From positions 56,576 to 120,575 of the forward strand of contig NZ_JBIPKE010000008.1 in NCBI RefSeq assembly GCF_044005705.1: a stretch of 64,000 bases of DNA. The letters are read 5' to 3'. Below, in pieces: positions 9,871 to 18,068 of the stretch. This stretch comes from Marinoscillum luteum. GTDB taxonomy: Bacteria; Bacteroidota; Bacteroidia; Cytophagales; Cyclobacteriaceae. The notes beneath the pieces were generated by a model that was not told the origin of the DNA, made no database searches, and worked only from the letters and a program-made list of their open reading frames with translations. How positions within the stretch are numbered: the first letter of the stretch is position 1; the number at the start of each line of letters is the position of its first letter. The position numbers and the translations under genes were made by a program.

Positions 9871-9877
9871 GACTTGA

Positions 9878-10543
9878 TTAGTGATTGATAAAGTGATAAA
9901 GAGCGATCAAAACGAATCCCATTGGGATAACGATGGCATAAGCCTGAGTGAATTTTTTGATGGCCGGGGTAAACTTGTTGTTGATCCCCATGGACTGAAG
10001 CGATGACTGAAAACCATGCAGCAAGTGAAGGGCTAGCAGTACAAAGGAAATCACATAGGCACCGACTCTTAGTGGACTCTGAAACTTGTGTACCATTTCG
10101 CCATAGTAGCGGTCTGTTACTTCAGGCAACTGAGCCACATATTTGTAATTGATCTCCGGAATCCAGAAATCGATGAAATGGAGAGCCAGAAAAGCCAGTA
10201 TTACCAGCCCACTGTAGATCATGTTTTGAGACATCCATGTCGCATTTCCAGTGTCTTTTTTAGCATACTTCATGGGACGAGATGCTCTGTTTTTTGCTTC
10301 CAGCACAAACCCCATCACAAAGTGAAACACAACAGCAAAGATCAATACCGGCTGAAGCAGAAATTGCACCACCGGATTGGTACCCATGAAATGGGAGGCC
10401 TCATTAAAGGCATCTGCACTGATAACCGAAAGCATGTTGGTCGTCAGGTGCATTAGCAGGAATAAGACCAGGAATATTGCCGAAAGGGCCATAGCAAACT
10501 TTCTGCCTATGGTACTCGAAAAGGTATTGGAAAACCAACTCAT
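9878..10543 (-). CDS. sdhC: Succinate dehydrogenase cytochrome b subunit (single anchor subunit)
   Basis: The 221-residue membrane anchor has five predicted transmembrane helices and conserved histidines (for example HLTTN, FHFVMGF, ALHFIDFW and HLLHGFQSS) suited to di-heme binding, as in the Wolinella/Bacteroides type B enzyme that uses one anchor instead of separate SdhC and SdhD. It is the first gene of sdhCAB and begins 34 bases downstream of a good promoter. Confidence 0.94.
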   Translation of the reverse strand: MSWFSNTFSSTIGRKFAMALSAIFLVLFLLMHLTTNMLSVISADAFNEASHFMGTNPVVQFLLQPVLIFAVVFHFVMGFVLEAKNRASRPMKYAKKDTGNATWMSQNMIYSGLVILAFLALHFIDFWIPEINYKYVAQLPEVTDRYYGEMVHKFQSPLRVGAYVISFVLLALHLLHGFQSSLQSMGINNKFTPAIKKFTQAYAIVIPMGFVLIALYHFINH

Positions 10544-10576
10544 ATGATTATCTGAATTTCTAATTTATGTCGGATT

Positions 10577-10607
10577 CAAAGGTAGTCCCCAAGTTCCACC
10601 CAAACAA
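10577..10607 (-). promoter_or_regulatory. Promoter of sdhCAB
   Basis: On the minus strand, TTG (10607-10605), 20 bases, then TACCTTTG (10584-10577), a perfect match to the Bacteroidetes TTG / TAnnTTTG consensus. The expected start would give a leader of about 25-30 nt before sdhC. Confidence 0.6.
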
Positions 10608-10712
10608 TCTACGGCCTTATTTTGAATCTGTCTAAATAACTTAGTTTAAGTTCAGTTAGGGGTTATTCTCTAATTTAACTGTTTTGAATGGCGAACCCTG
10701 TGTTTATCTGAG

Positions 10713-12050
10713 ATGTTTGAAGAATCAAGAAAAATATTTATTGCTTTTATGCTGTCTGTGATAGCGTATACGGCAGGTGCTACGCACATTGCTGGTGGGT
10801 ACATCAGTATCAAAAAGGTGGAAGGTACTACTGTCACATTCAGTGTCTGTGGTTTTAGTGACGCAGCTTCCTCTGTCCACTTTGGGAGCGGAGTTTTGTC
10901 TTTCGGTGACGGAGCAGTCAATAGTGCGGAGGTGGAAGTGAATCGCAAGTCGATATCAGATCATCATGATTTGGTTGCCTTTGAGGTGTCACATACCTAC
11001 GCTGCTCCCGGAGCTTACAGGGTGAGTTATGTGGAGAACCACCGGACTGAGGGAGTGATGAATGTCAATAACTCTGGCAATGAAAGTTTTTATATAGAGA
11101 CTACTTTTTTGATCGATCCGTTTTTTCAAAACTCTTTTCCAGCTTTTGATGCATCGCATTTATTGCTGGCTGCCAACGCGGGAAGGTTTGCTCAGGCCTT
11201 ACAAATGAATGATGCAGATGGGGATTTGCTGGTCTTTAGTTTGGTTACACCGAGGAAAGGGAGGGATATGCCAGTTTCCGGTTATCATTTTGCAGGAGCA
11301 GCGATGGACCCTTTTACCGGTAATATGTTATGGGATGTAGGGGATCATCCCTCTGGACATGAGCCACTGTATACATTTGCCATTCAGGTGCAGGAGATGA
11401 GAGAGCAGGAGGGAAGTTGGTTTACACTGAGTCAGACGATTTTGGATTTTAATGTTGAAGTCATCGCTTCTTCACTGGATCACCCAACTTTAGAAGGCGT
11501 GCTTTCAGTGTGTGATGCGGAGGAGTTTTACTTAGAGGTGCTGCAGGTAGACCTATGTTCTCTGGAAGTGAACCTGCCTTTTTATCAGTTGTTGGATGGG
11601 AGTACTTCTGCTTCCCTGAATGACCTATCTATTCATAAAGACACCATTTTTTATTTTGATCTGATGCCATCCACAAAAAGCTACGATTATGGGCACATCA
11701 GGGTCCACTCCCAAGGTTATGTCCAGAGTAGGAATGTTTTTTACAGTCAGGATTGTGAGTCATTTACAGCGATCAGAAATGTAGTGACTGGTGTTTCACC
11801 CCATTCGGAAGATATTTCTGTGTATCCCAATCCCTCAGATGGAGATTTTAAAATAAACGACAGATCAGGCAACCTTTCCTATTATAAAATCATTACCCTA
11901 TCGGGCAAACAGATTTATGCAGAAATGGTCCAAAATCCTTTAGTATCTTTAAGCCATCAAGGTAATTTGCAGCCTGGAACTTATGTTATCCAATTTTTCG
12001 ATGGTTTTGATCGTTTGATTGGGGTGAAAAAGTTGCTAATTGTTGAATGA
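10713..12050 (+). CDS. Secreted protein with type IX secretion (type A) sorting domain
   Basis: The protein has 445 residues. A signal peptide (about residues 8-24, IFIAFMLSVIAYTAGA) is followed by THIAGGYISIKKVEG, the 'HxxGG' beginning typical of gliding-associated secreted proteins of Bacteroidetes. The last ~80 residues start with SVYPNPSDGDF and end in LQPGTYVIQF and VKKLLIVE, matching the type A C-terminal domain that directs export by the type IX system. The N-terminal ~230 residues are clearly related to those of the next gene (VHFGSGVLSFGDGAV versus VIHFGDGIFRFGDSEI; NESFYIET versus NTTFYVES). The next gene begins 5 bases downstream, so they are probably co-transcribed. The biological role is unknown, probably surface or matrix. 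Confidence 0.88.
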   Translation: MFEESRKIFIAFMLSVIAYTAGATHIAGGYISIKKVEGTTVTFSVCGFSDAASSVHFGSGVLSFGDGAVNSAEVEVNRKSISDHHDLVAFEVSHTYAAPGAYRVSYVENHRTEGVMNVNNSGNESFYIETTFLIDPFFQNSFPAFDASHLLLAANAGRFAQALQMNDADGDLLVFSLVTPRKGRDMPVSGYHFAGAAMDPFTGNMLWDVGDHPSGHEPLYTFAIQVQEMREQEGSWFTLSQTILDFNVEVIASSLDHPTLEGVLSVCDAEEFYLEVLQVDLCSLEVNLPFYQLLDGSTSASLNDLSIHKDTIFYFDLMPSTKSYDYGHIRVHSQGYVQSRNVFYSQDCESFTAIRNVVTGVSPHSEDISVYPNPSDGDFKINDRSGNLSYYKIITLSGKQIYAEMVQNPLVSLSHQGNLQPGTYVIQFFDGFDRLIGVKKLLIVE

Positions 12051-12055
12051 TTTGA

Positions 12056-14929
12056 ATGAAGAATAGCACGGTTAATCCTTTCGTTATCAAAATAGCTTGC
12101 TGGCTCATCCTGTTGGGTTTGAGCATCAGTAGTGCTTATGCCACTCACATTCGTGCAGGTGAAATCACCGCCAAGCGAATCAACAATCTCACGTTGACCT
12201 ATGAATTTACTTTCACCGGATATCGGGATTCCGGATCGGTCATTCATTTCGGGGATGGTATTTTTCGGTTTGGCGATAGCGAAATTCAGGAGCGGGGTTT
12301 CAATATTGTGGAGACGCCTATCGACAATGAAATAGAAATGGTGCAGTTCAAAGTGGTGCATACCTACCAGGCTGCCAACTCCTACGTGGTGAGTTATGAA
12401 GAGAAGTTTCGCAATGAGGGAATCATTAACATGGATAATTCAGTGAATACCACGTTTTATGTGGAGTCCATGATTGTGATCGACCCTTTTTTCGGTTTGA
12501 ATAACACGCCTGTGCTTTTAGTGCCCCCTATAGACTTTGCCGCAGTGGGTGCCAAATTTATTCATAACCCCGGAGCCTTTGATCCGGACGGAGACAGCCT
12601 TTCGTACAAATTTGTAATCCCTAAGCAGGCCCGTGGTGCCGAGGTGAATAACTATCGTGTTATGAATGCTCCCGAATTTTACACCATCCCCAATCAGGGC
12701 AATGAAGCGCTGAATGATTTCGCTAAACTGACAATGGACCCGGTGCGGGGAGACCTGGAGTGGGATGCTCCGGGCGACGTGCTGAATCAGGGAGATGTGG
12801 CCGAATACAATGTGGCCTTTGTCATAGAAGAATGGCGGCAAGTGGCGGGGCAGTGGTTTAAGCTTGGGTATGTGACCCGAGATATGCAAATCATAGTGAA
12901 GAAAACAGATAATGAACGCCCAGAACTGGAAGTGCCGGAGGATTTGTGCGTAGAAGCTGGAGAGACTGTCAGCGAGATTATTCAGGGTACTGATCCTGAT
13001 GGACAGCAGGTGAAGCTTGAGGCCTATGGAGGTCCTTTTGAGGTGAATGGCACCTCAGCCACTTACAAGCCAGATCCTGCCACCTTTCAGGGCCCACCAG
13101 GTTTTTTGTCGTTTGAGTGGGAAACAGAGTGTGGGCATGTACGCGTGCGACCCTATGAGGTGCAGTTCAAGGTCACCGATAATCCCGATGTAGGGCCCAG
13201 GTTAGTGAATTTTGAAACCCTAATGATCACTGTAGTGGGTCCTTCTCCGAAAGGCCTGGAGTCGAGTCTTCAAACAGGAAAATCCATCAGGCTGAAGTGG
13301 GATAAATATAATTGTGTGAATGCCGAATCTATGCAGATATGGAGGAGAGTGGGGGAGTTTGAAATAGAGGCTGACGAGTGTAATGTAGGGATGCCTGCTA
13401 ATTCGGGTTACAGACTGATTGATGAAATCCCCATGCTGGACCCTGACACTCAGAATCCGATTACAGAATACCTGGATAACAACGATGGGAAAGGCCTGGC
13501 TCCCGGCGCGAAATATTGCTATAGGTTAGTCGCTACTTTCCCCTTGCCGGGTGGTGGCGAGAGCTATGTGTCCGAGGAAGTATGCGATAGCATTGTCATT
13601 GATGCACCAGCCATCACCAATGTGGACGTGCTCACTACCAGTGAAACGGAAGGAAGGATTTTGGTCCGCTGGGCTCCGCCATATCAGATAGACCAGGTAC
13701 TGTACCCTCCTGACTATAAATATGATATTTTCCGTGCAGAGGGTTTGAACCCCTCGGCTACCAAGCCTTATCAGCTAATAGCATCAGGTATTACCGATAC
13801 GGTGTTTACTGATATTGGCCTCAATACATTCGCAAATGCTTACCATTATTTTGTACGCTTTTATGATGCCGGGGGTGTGCTGGTGGACTCATCGGCCACA
13901 GCCAGCAGTGTGCGGTTGGCCCTGAGGCCATTGTTGAAGTCAATTGAGCTCAACTGGGCTGCATCGGTACCCTGGTCCAATACGGTTCAGGATTATCCAT
14001 ACCATTATATCTATAGGGATCAGGTAATAAGTACGGATCCGGATCAAATGGTGCTGATAGATTCTGTGGATGTTACATCCGAAGGCTTTTACTACCTGGA
14101 CAATGGTGATTTTAATGGAGAGGTGCTCGATGAAGACATAGAATACTGCTATGCAGTAACTGCTCAGGGCTCTTACTTCAATCCTTTGCTTCCAGAACCC
14201 TTGATCAATCGCTCCCAAATAGGATGTGGCCAGCCCAACGATACCATTCCGCCCTGTTCACCTCCGGTAGTGACCATTGCTGATCAGATGGATTGTGCGA
14301 GTATGTTGGCCAGTCAACCCTGCGGCTCTAATAACTATACTCAGAGTCTGAGCTGGACATCTGACGAAAATCCGGATTGTGATGATGATATTTCCTTCTA
14401 CAATGTGTACTTCACGCCGAGTGGTCGCGAAGAAGACTATTCAATCATTGCTACCCCGTCGGATACACGGTTTGATCATACGGATCTTACCTCCCTGAAA
14501 GGTTGCTACAGGATCTCAGCTGTAGACAGGTCTGGTAATGAGAGTGAGCTGACAGAGGAAATCTGCAATGACAACTGTCCGGTCTATAAACTGCCGAATG
14601 TTTTCACTCCCAATAATGATGGCATCAATGATGTTTTCAGTCCACTTTATAAAAAAGGACTCAACATTGCCAGTTTCAACGATGCAGATTGCCCCAGGTT
14701 TGTCCTTCAGGTAGATTTCAGGGTTTTTGACCGATCAGGATCGGAGCTGTATGTCTACAATTCATTTGAAAACCCGGAAGGGATTTACATTAATTGGGAT
14801 GGGAAAAACAAATGGGGACAGGAACTCCCCGCAGGGGTTTACTATTATGTAGCTGAAGTCACTGTGGATGTGCTAAACCCTAAAGACACCAAATGGACGC
14901 TGAACGGTTGGTTGCAAATTCTGAAGTAG
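12056..14929 (+). CDS. Large secreted protein with fibronectin-like modules and type IX secretion (type B, gliding-motility-associated) C-terminus
   Basis: The protein has 957 residues. A signal peptide ends near SSAYA (residues 24-28), followed by the THIRAGEITAKR start shared with the preceding gene. Residues 30-280 form the shared N-terminal module. Cadherin/PKD-like segments follow (DPDGDSLSYKFVIP; TDPDGQQVKLE), then about three fibronectin type III-like modules between 400 and 850 (SIRLKWDKYNC, RILVRWAPPY, SIELNWAASV). The final ~85 residues (LPNVFTPNNDGINDVFSP to WTLNGWLQILK) are a classic type B sorting domain. Paired cysteines in the FN3 modules fit an extracellular location. Likely a surface protein; ligand unknown. 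Confidence 0.9.
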   Translation: MKNSTVNPFVIKIACWLILLGLSISSAYATHIRAGEITAKRINNLTLTYEFTFTGYRDSGSVIHFGDGIFRFGDSEIQERGFNIVETPIDNEIEMVQFKVVHTYQAANSYVVSYEEKFRNEGIINMDNSVNTTFYVESMIVIDPFFGLNNTPVLLVPPIDFAAVGAKFIHNPGAFDPDGDSLSYKFVIPKQARGAEVNNYRVMNAPEFYTIPNQGNEALNDFAKLTMDPVRGDLEWDAPGDVLNQGDVAEYNVAFVIEEWRQVAGQWFKLGYVTRDMQIIVKKTDNERPELEVPEDLCVEAGETVSEIIQGTDPDGQQVKLEAYGGPFEVNGTSATYKPDPATFQGPPGFLSFEWETECGHVRVRPYEVQFKVTDNPDVGPRLVNFETLMITVVGPSPKGLESSLQTGKSIRLKWDKYNCVNAESMQIWRRVGEFEIEADECNVGMPANSGYRLIDEIPMLDPDTQNPITEYLDNNDGKGLAPGAKYCYRLVATFPLPGGGESYVSEEVCDSIVIDAPAITNVDVLTTSETEGRILVRWAPPYQIDQVLYPPDYKYDIFRAEGLNPSATKPYQLIASGITDTVFTDIGLNTFANAYHYFVRFYDAGGVLVDSSATASSVRLALRPLLKSIELNWAASVPWSNTVQDYPYHYIYRDQVISTDPDQMVLIDSVDVTSEGFYYLDNGDFNGEVLDEDIEYCYAVTAQGSYFNPLLPEPLINRSQIGCGQPNDTIPPCSPPVVTIADQMDCASMLASQPCGSNNYTQSLSWTSDENPDCDDDISFYNVYFTPSGREEDYSIIATPSDTRFDHTDLTSLKGCYRISAVDRSGNESELTEEICNDNCPVYKLPNVFTPNNDGINDVFSPLYKKGLNIASFNDADCPRFVLQVDFRVFDRSGSELYVYNSFENPEGIYINWDGKNKWGQELPAGVYYYVAEVTVDVLNPKDTKWTLNGWLQILK

Positions 14930-15333
14930 CAGATACTCCCATTATCTTTTTTGACGGGGTGTGTAATCTCTGTAATTCTGCAGTGAATTTTGTAATAGAC
15001 CGGGATACGGACAAGCAATTTCATTTTGCTTCCCTTCAGTCCGACTTTGCCAAAGGGAAATTAGACCAATATCAGGTGGATCCATCTTTGCTTCAGAGCA
15101 TACTTCTACTGAAAGAGGGCCGATTATATCATAAAAGCGATGCGGCGCTGGAGATAGCCAGGCTTTTGGGAGGTCCATGGCGCCTGCTCCTGGTTTTTAA
15201 AATCATTCCGAAGTTTATCAGAGATTTCATTTATGACTGGATTGCCAAAAACCGCTATCGGTGGTTTGGAAAGCGGGAAACATGCCGGGTGCCTACGCCC
15301 GATTTGAAGGAAAGATTTCTCGATTCTTACTGA
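14893..15333 (+). CDS. DCC family thiol-disulfide oxidoreductase-like protein (DUF393)
   Basis: The 146-residue protein carries the family hallmark FDGVCNLCNSAVNFVIDRD at about residues 20-38, which contains the DxxCxxC motif, plus LLGGPWRLL and the C-terminal RYRWFGKRETCRVP. Members are proposed thiol-disulfide oxidoreductases; physiological partners are unknown. The only ATG before the motif is at 14893, inside the end of the preceding gene (37-base overlap, different frame), so it may be translationally coupled to it. Confidence 0.85.
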   Translation: MDAERLVANSEVADTPIIFFDGVCNLCNSAVNFVIDRDTDKQFHFASLQSDFAKGKLDQYQVDPSLLQSILLLKEGRLYHKSDAALEIARLLGGPWRLLLVFKIIPKFIRDFIYDWIAKNRYRWFGKRETCRVPTPDLKERFLDSY

Positions 15334-15340
15334 TGTTTCG

Positions 15341-15348
15341 TAGCTTTG
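15341..15348 (+). promoter_or_regulatory. Candidate -7 box upstream of fabD
   Basis: TAGCTTTG is an exact TAnnTTTG match, 36 bases before the fabD ATG. Upstream only a weak TTT (15316-15318, 22-base spacing) could serve as -33 element. Confidence 0.4.
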
Positions 15349-15384
15349 CCCGCTTAAATAACCAATCAACTCAAAACGTAACAT

Positions 15385-16257
15385 ATGAAGTCATTTGTAT
15401 TCCCTGGACAGGGAGCACAGTTTCCTGGTATGGGGAAGGATTTGTACGATAGCAGCCCTAAGGCTAAGCAACTCTTTGATCAGGCTGATGATGTTTTAGG
15501 TTTCAAACTTTCAACGATCATGTTTGAGGGTACGGCCGATGAGCTCAAGCAGACCAAAGTGACGCAACCGGCCATTTTTTTACACAGTGTGGTTACCGCT
15601 TTGATTTCCGATGCTTTCCAGCCAGATATGGTGGCCGGTCATTCCCTCGGGGAGTTTTCAGCACTTGTGGCCAATGGCGCGCTGAGTTTTGAGGACGGCC
15701 TCACATTGGTGTCTAAGCGAGCGATGGCCATGCAAAAGGCCTGTGAGCTGCAGGAGTCCACGATGGCCGCAGTTTTGGGGTTGGCGGACGAGGTAGTAGA
15801 AGAGATTTGTGCAGGCATCGATGAGGTGGTGGTTGCAGCCAATTACAATTGCCCGGGTCAGCTGGTTATCTCAGGCTCTATCAAGGGTGTGGAAATGGCC
15901 TGCGAGCAACTTAAAGCCGCTGGCGCAAAAAGAGCGTTGATTTTGCCGGTAGGGGGTGCCTTCCATTCACCTTTGATGGAACCTGCACGTGAAGAACTGG
16001 CGGCAGCCATTGAAACTACGGCTTTTGGCGCACCCAAGTGTCCTGTTTATCAGAATGTGGATGCCAAGGGGCATATTGACATCATGGAGATCAAGTCCAA
16101 TCTGGTTTCTCAGCTTACTGCACCAGTTAGGTGGACACAGAGTGTGAATGCCATGATAGCAGACGGAGCCACGTCATTTGTGGAATGTGGTCCTGGAAAA
16201 GTGCTACAGGGATTGATCAAGAAAATAGATTCGGGAGTAGAGACTGCCAGCATCTGA
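15385..16257 (+). CDS. fabD: Malonyl-CoA:ACP transacylase
   Basis: The 290-residue enzyme transfers malonyl from CoA to acyl carrier protein to start fatty acid elongation. The active-site motif GHSLGE places the nucleophile at Ser87. FPGQGAQFPGMGKDL at the N-terminus and GGAFHSPLM (the catalytic His, about residue 201) are typical. Length is normal. Its TGA stop shares bases with the ATG of the following small lipoprotein gene (TGATG), the first of three overlapped junctions in this cluster. Confidence 0.97.
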   Translation: MKSFVFPGQGAQFPGMGKDLYDSSPKAKQLFDQADDVLGFKLSTIMFEGTADELKQTKVTQPAIFLHSVVTALISDAFQPDMVAGHSLGEFSALVANGALSFEDGLTLVSKRAMAMQKACELQESTMAAVLGLADEVVEEICAGIDEVVVAANYNCPGQLVISGSIKGVEMACEQLKAAGAKRALILPVGGAFHSPLMEPAREELAAAIETTAFGAPKCPVYQNVDAKGHIDIMEIKSNLVSQLTAPVRWTQSVNAMIADGATSFVECGPGKVLQGLIKKIDSGVETASI

Positions 16258-16406
16258 TGCGCCACCTCCGTTCCATATCACTAATGATTTCTATTGCCTT
16301 GCTTTTGATCGTGGGAGGGTGCCGAAAAGGCCCCTCAAACTCAATAGATAAAAGCAGACAAATCAAAAAAGGGAAGCCGATACCTTGCCCAATCAAAGAC
16401 TGTTGA
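16257..16406 (+). CDS. Small lipoprotein of 49 residues, function unknown
   Basis: ATG at 16257 overlaps the fabD stop as TGATG, and the TGA at 16404-16406 overlaps the cmk start in the same way. The predicted peptide has a hydrophobic signal segment (ISLMISIALLLIVGGC) ending in a lipobox LIVGGC with Cys at residue 22, then a short lysine-rich tail with two more cysteines (CPIKDC end). A longer version starting upstream in the same frame would run through fabD in another frame and is not credible. The exact double coupling and the signal peptide support a real gene; no family recognised. Confidence 0.6.
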   Translation: MRHLRSISLMISIALLLIVGGCRKGPSNSIDKSRQIKKGKPIPCPIKDC

Positions 16407-17071
16407 TGCATAAGATTACCATTGCCATAGATGGCTTTTCGGGTACAGGAAAAAGCTCTACCGCTAAAAAAGTAGCCGGTGAGCTGGGCTATACCTATAT
16501 AGATAGTGGCGCGATGTACAGGGCCACCACACTCTATTTTCTGGAGCAAGACGTTTCTTTGGATGATGCGAGCCAGGTTGAGCATGCTTTGGATACGCTG
16601 GATATTCGCTTTGAGGAAGGTCATGTGTTGCTGAATGGTCAGGACGTATCAAATGAAATTCGCACCATGCGGGTCAATGAGCATGTGAGTGCGGTAAGCA
16701 CTATCGCTGTGGTGAGACATGCCATGGTGGCCCAGCAACAGAAAATAGGAAAGGGCAAAGGGATCGTGATGGACGGAAGGGATATTGGTACGGTGGTGTT
16801 TCCGGATGCTGAACTTAAGGTGTTTATGACAGCCAATACCCGGATTAGGGCGGAGCGACGCCAGAGCGAATTAGCAGAAAAGGGCATCATTGAGGAACTT
16901 AATGTGATCGAAAATAATTTATCACAGCGTGATGAAATTGATTCCACAAGGTCTGAATCCCCCCTGCGGAAGGCAGAGGATGCGGTAGAAATAGATACCT
17001 CAAATTTGACTTTTGCCGATCAGGTTCATAAAATTGTATCCCTAGCCAAAGAGAAAATCCATGCAAGTTGA
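16406..17071 (+). CDS. cmk: Cytidylate kinase
   Basis: The 221-residue enzyme phosphorylates CMP and dCMP. The P-loop GFSGTGKSSTAKK lies at residues 9-21, and YIDSGAMYRATT and GRDIGTVVFPDAELKVF are standard Cmk motifs. I take the ATG at 16406, which overlaps the preceding stop and gives the usual N-terminus MHKITIAIDG; an upstream start would add seven unconserved residues. The 3' end overlaps ispH by 11 bases. Confidence 0.96.
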   Translation: MHKITIAIDGFSGTGKSSTAKKVAGELGYTYIDSGAMYRATTLYFLEQDVSLDDASQVEHALDTLDIRFEEGHVLLNGQDVSNEIRTMRVNEHVSAVSTIAVVRHAMVAQQQKIGKGKGIVMDGRDIGTVVFPDAELKVFMTANTRIRAERRQSELAEKGIIEELNVIENNLSQRDEIDSTRSESPLRKAEDAVEIDTSNLTFADQVHKIVSLAKEKIHAS

Positions 17072-17957
17072 GATAGATCCACATTCAGGGTATTGTTTCG
17101 GAGTTGAGTTTGCCATACAAATGGCCGAAGACGAAATGGAAGGCGGGCAGGAACTCTATTGTCTGGGGGATATCGTGCACAATGCCATGGAAGTAGAGCG
17201 CTTGTACGCCAAGGGTTTGAGAACCATTACCAGAGAAGAACTGGAGGAGTTGCATGACTGTAAGGTGCTGATCCGGGCACATGGTGAGCCACCAGAGACT
17301 TATGAAACAGCTCTGAAAAACAACATTGAACTGATTGATGCCTCCTGTCCGGTGGTATTGAAACTTCAAAACAGAATTAAGCACTCCTACGATAAAGCCG
17401 TGACCAGCAATGGTCAGGTGGTCATCTACGGCAAGCCGGGACATGCCGAAGTGATCGGGCTGACTGGACAAACCAATGATGAGGCGATTATTATCACCTC
17501 AGAGGAGGATTTGGATCAGATTGATTTTTCCAGACCAGTCACACTGTACAGTCAGACCACCAAAAGCACCAAGGGCTTTTATCACATCAAGGAGCAGATA
17601 GAGGAGCGTATTAAAAAAGAAAAGGGTGAGTTCACAGTAGAGGACTTTAACGCCAATGACAGCATCTGCCGTCAGGTTTCGAACAGAGAGCCCAAAATGG
17701 TGGAGTTTTCCCATAAGCATGATGTTGTGCTTTTTGTTTCCGGAAAGAAGAGTTCGAATGGCCGAGCTTTATATAATGTATGTCTGGAAAATAATACCCG
17801 GAGTTACTTCATAGAAAATGAAACTGAGATCGACCTGGATTGGATTCGTCAGGAGGATCGGGTGGGTATTTGTGGAGCCACTTCTACGCCCCGCTGGTTG
17901 ATGGAAAAAGTAGCGGATTTCTTACAGGCGCAGGAGCCTCAGTTGGCAGGAGTCTGA
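17061..17957 (+). CDS. ispH: 4-hydroxy-3-methylbut-2-enyl diphosphate reductase
   Basis: This is the last enzyme of the MEP isoprenoid pathway, a 298-residue iron-sulfur protein forming IPP and DMAPP. The three cluster cysteines are visible as Cys12 (GYCFGV), Cys96 (DASCPVV) and Cys203 (DSICRQVSNRE), and the C-terminal GATSTPRWLMEKV is typical. The ATG lies inside the end of cmk. The cluster fabD-lipoprotein-cmk-ispH joins lipid, nucleotide and isoprenoid supply in one probable transcript. Confidence 0.96.
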   Translation: MQVEIDPHSGYCFGVEFAIQMAEDEMEGGQELYCLGDIVHNAMEVERLYAKGLRTITREELEELHDCKVLIRAHGEPPETYETALKNNIELIDASCPVVLKLQNRIKHSYDKAVTSNGQVVIYGKPGHAEVIGLTGQTNDEAIIITSEEDLDQIDFSRPVTLYSQTTKSTKGFYHIKEQIEERIKKEKGEFTVEDFNANDSICRQVSNREPKMVEFSHKHDVVLFVSGKKSSNGRALYNVCLENNTRSYFIENETEIDLDWIRQEDRVGICGATSTPRWLMEKVADFLQAQEPQLAGV

Positions 17958-18027
17958 CTCTTTTCCTGATGTGGAAAAACAGTTTTCTATTGATGCTGCC
18001 AAACATTTCATTTGAACATTTTTTTTG

Positions 18028-18035
18028 TATTTTTG
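18028..18035 (+). promoter_or_regulatory. Candidate promoter of nqrABCDE
   Basis: TATTTTTG exactly matches TAnnTTTG and lies 33 bases before the nqrA ATG. A TTT at 18006-18008, 19 bases upstream, is a weak -33 element. Confidence 0.45.
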
Positions 18036-18068
18036 CTCAGATTTTCAAGTAGATCGCAACTATACAAA

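Noticed and set aside
16131..16256. Upstream extension of the small lipoprotein frame into fabD
   Set aside because: It would read an alternative frame of a conserved gene and place the signal peptide in the middle of the protein; the ATG at 16257 is the sensible start.
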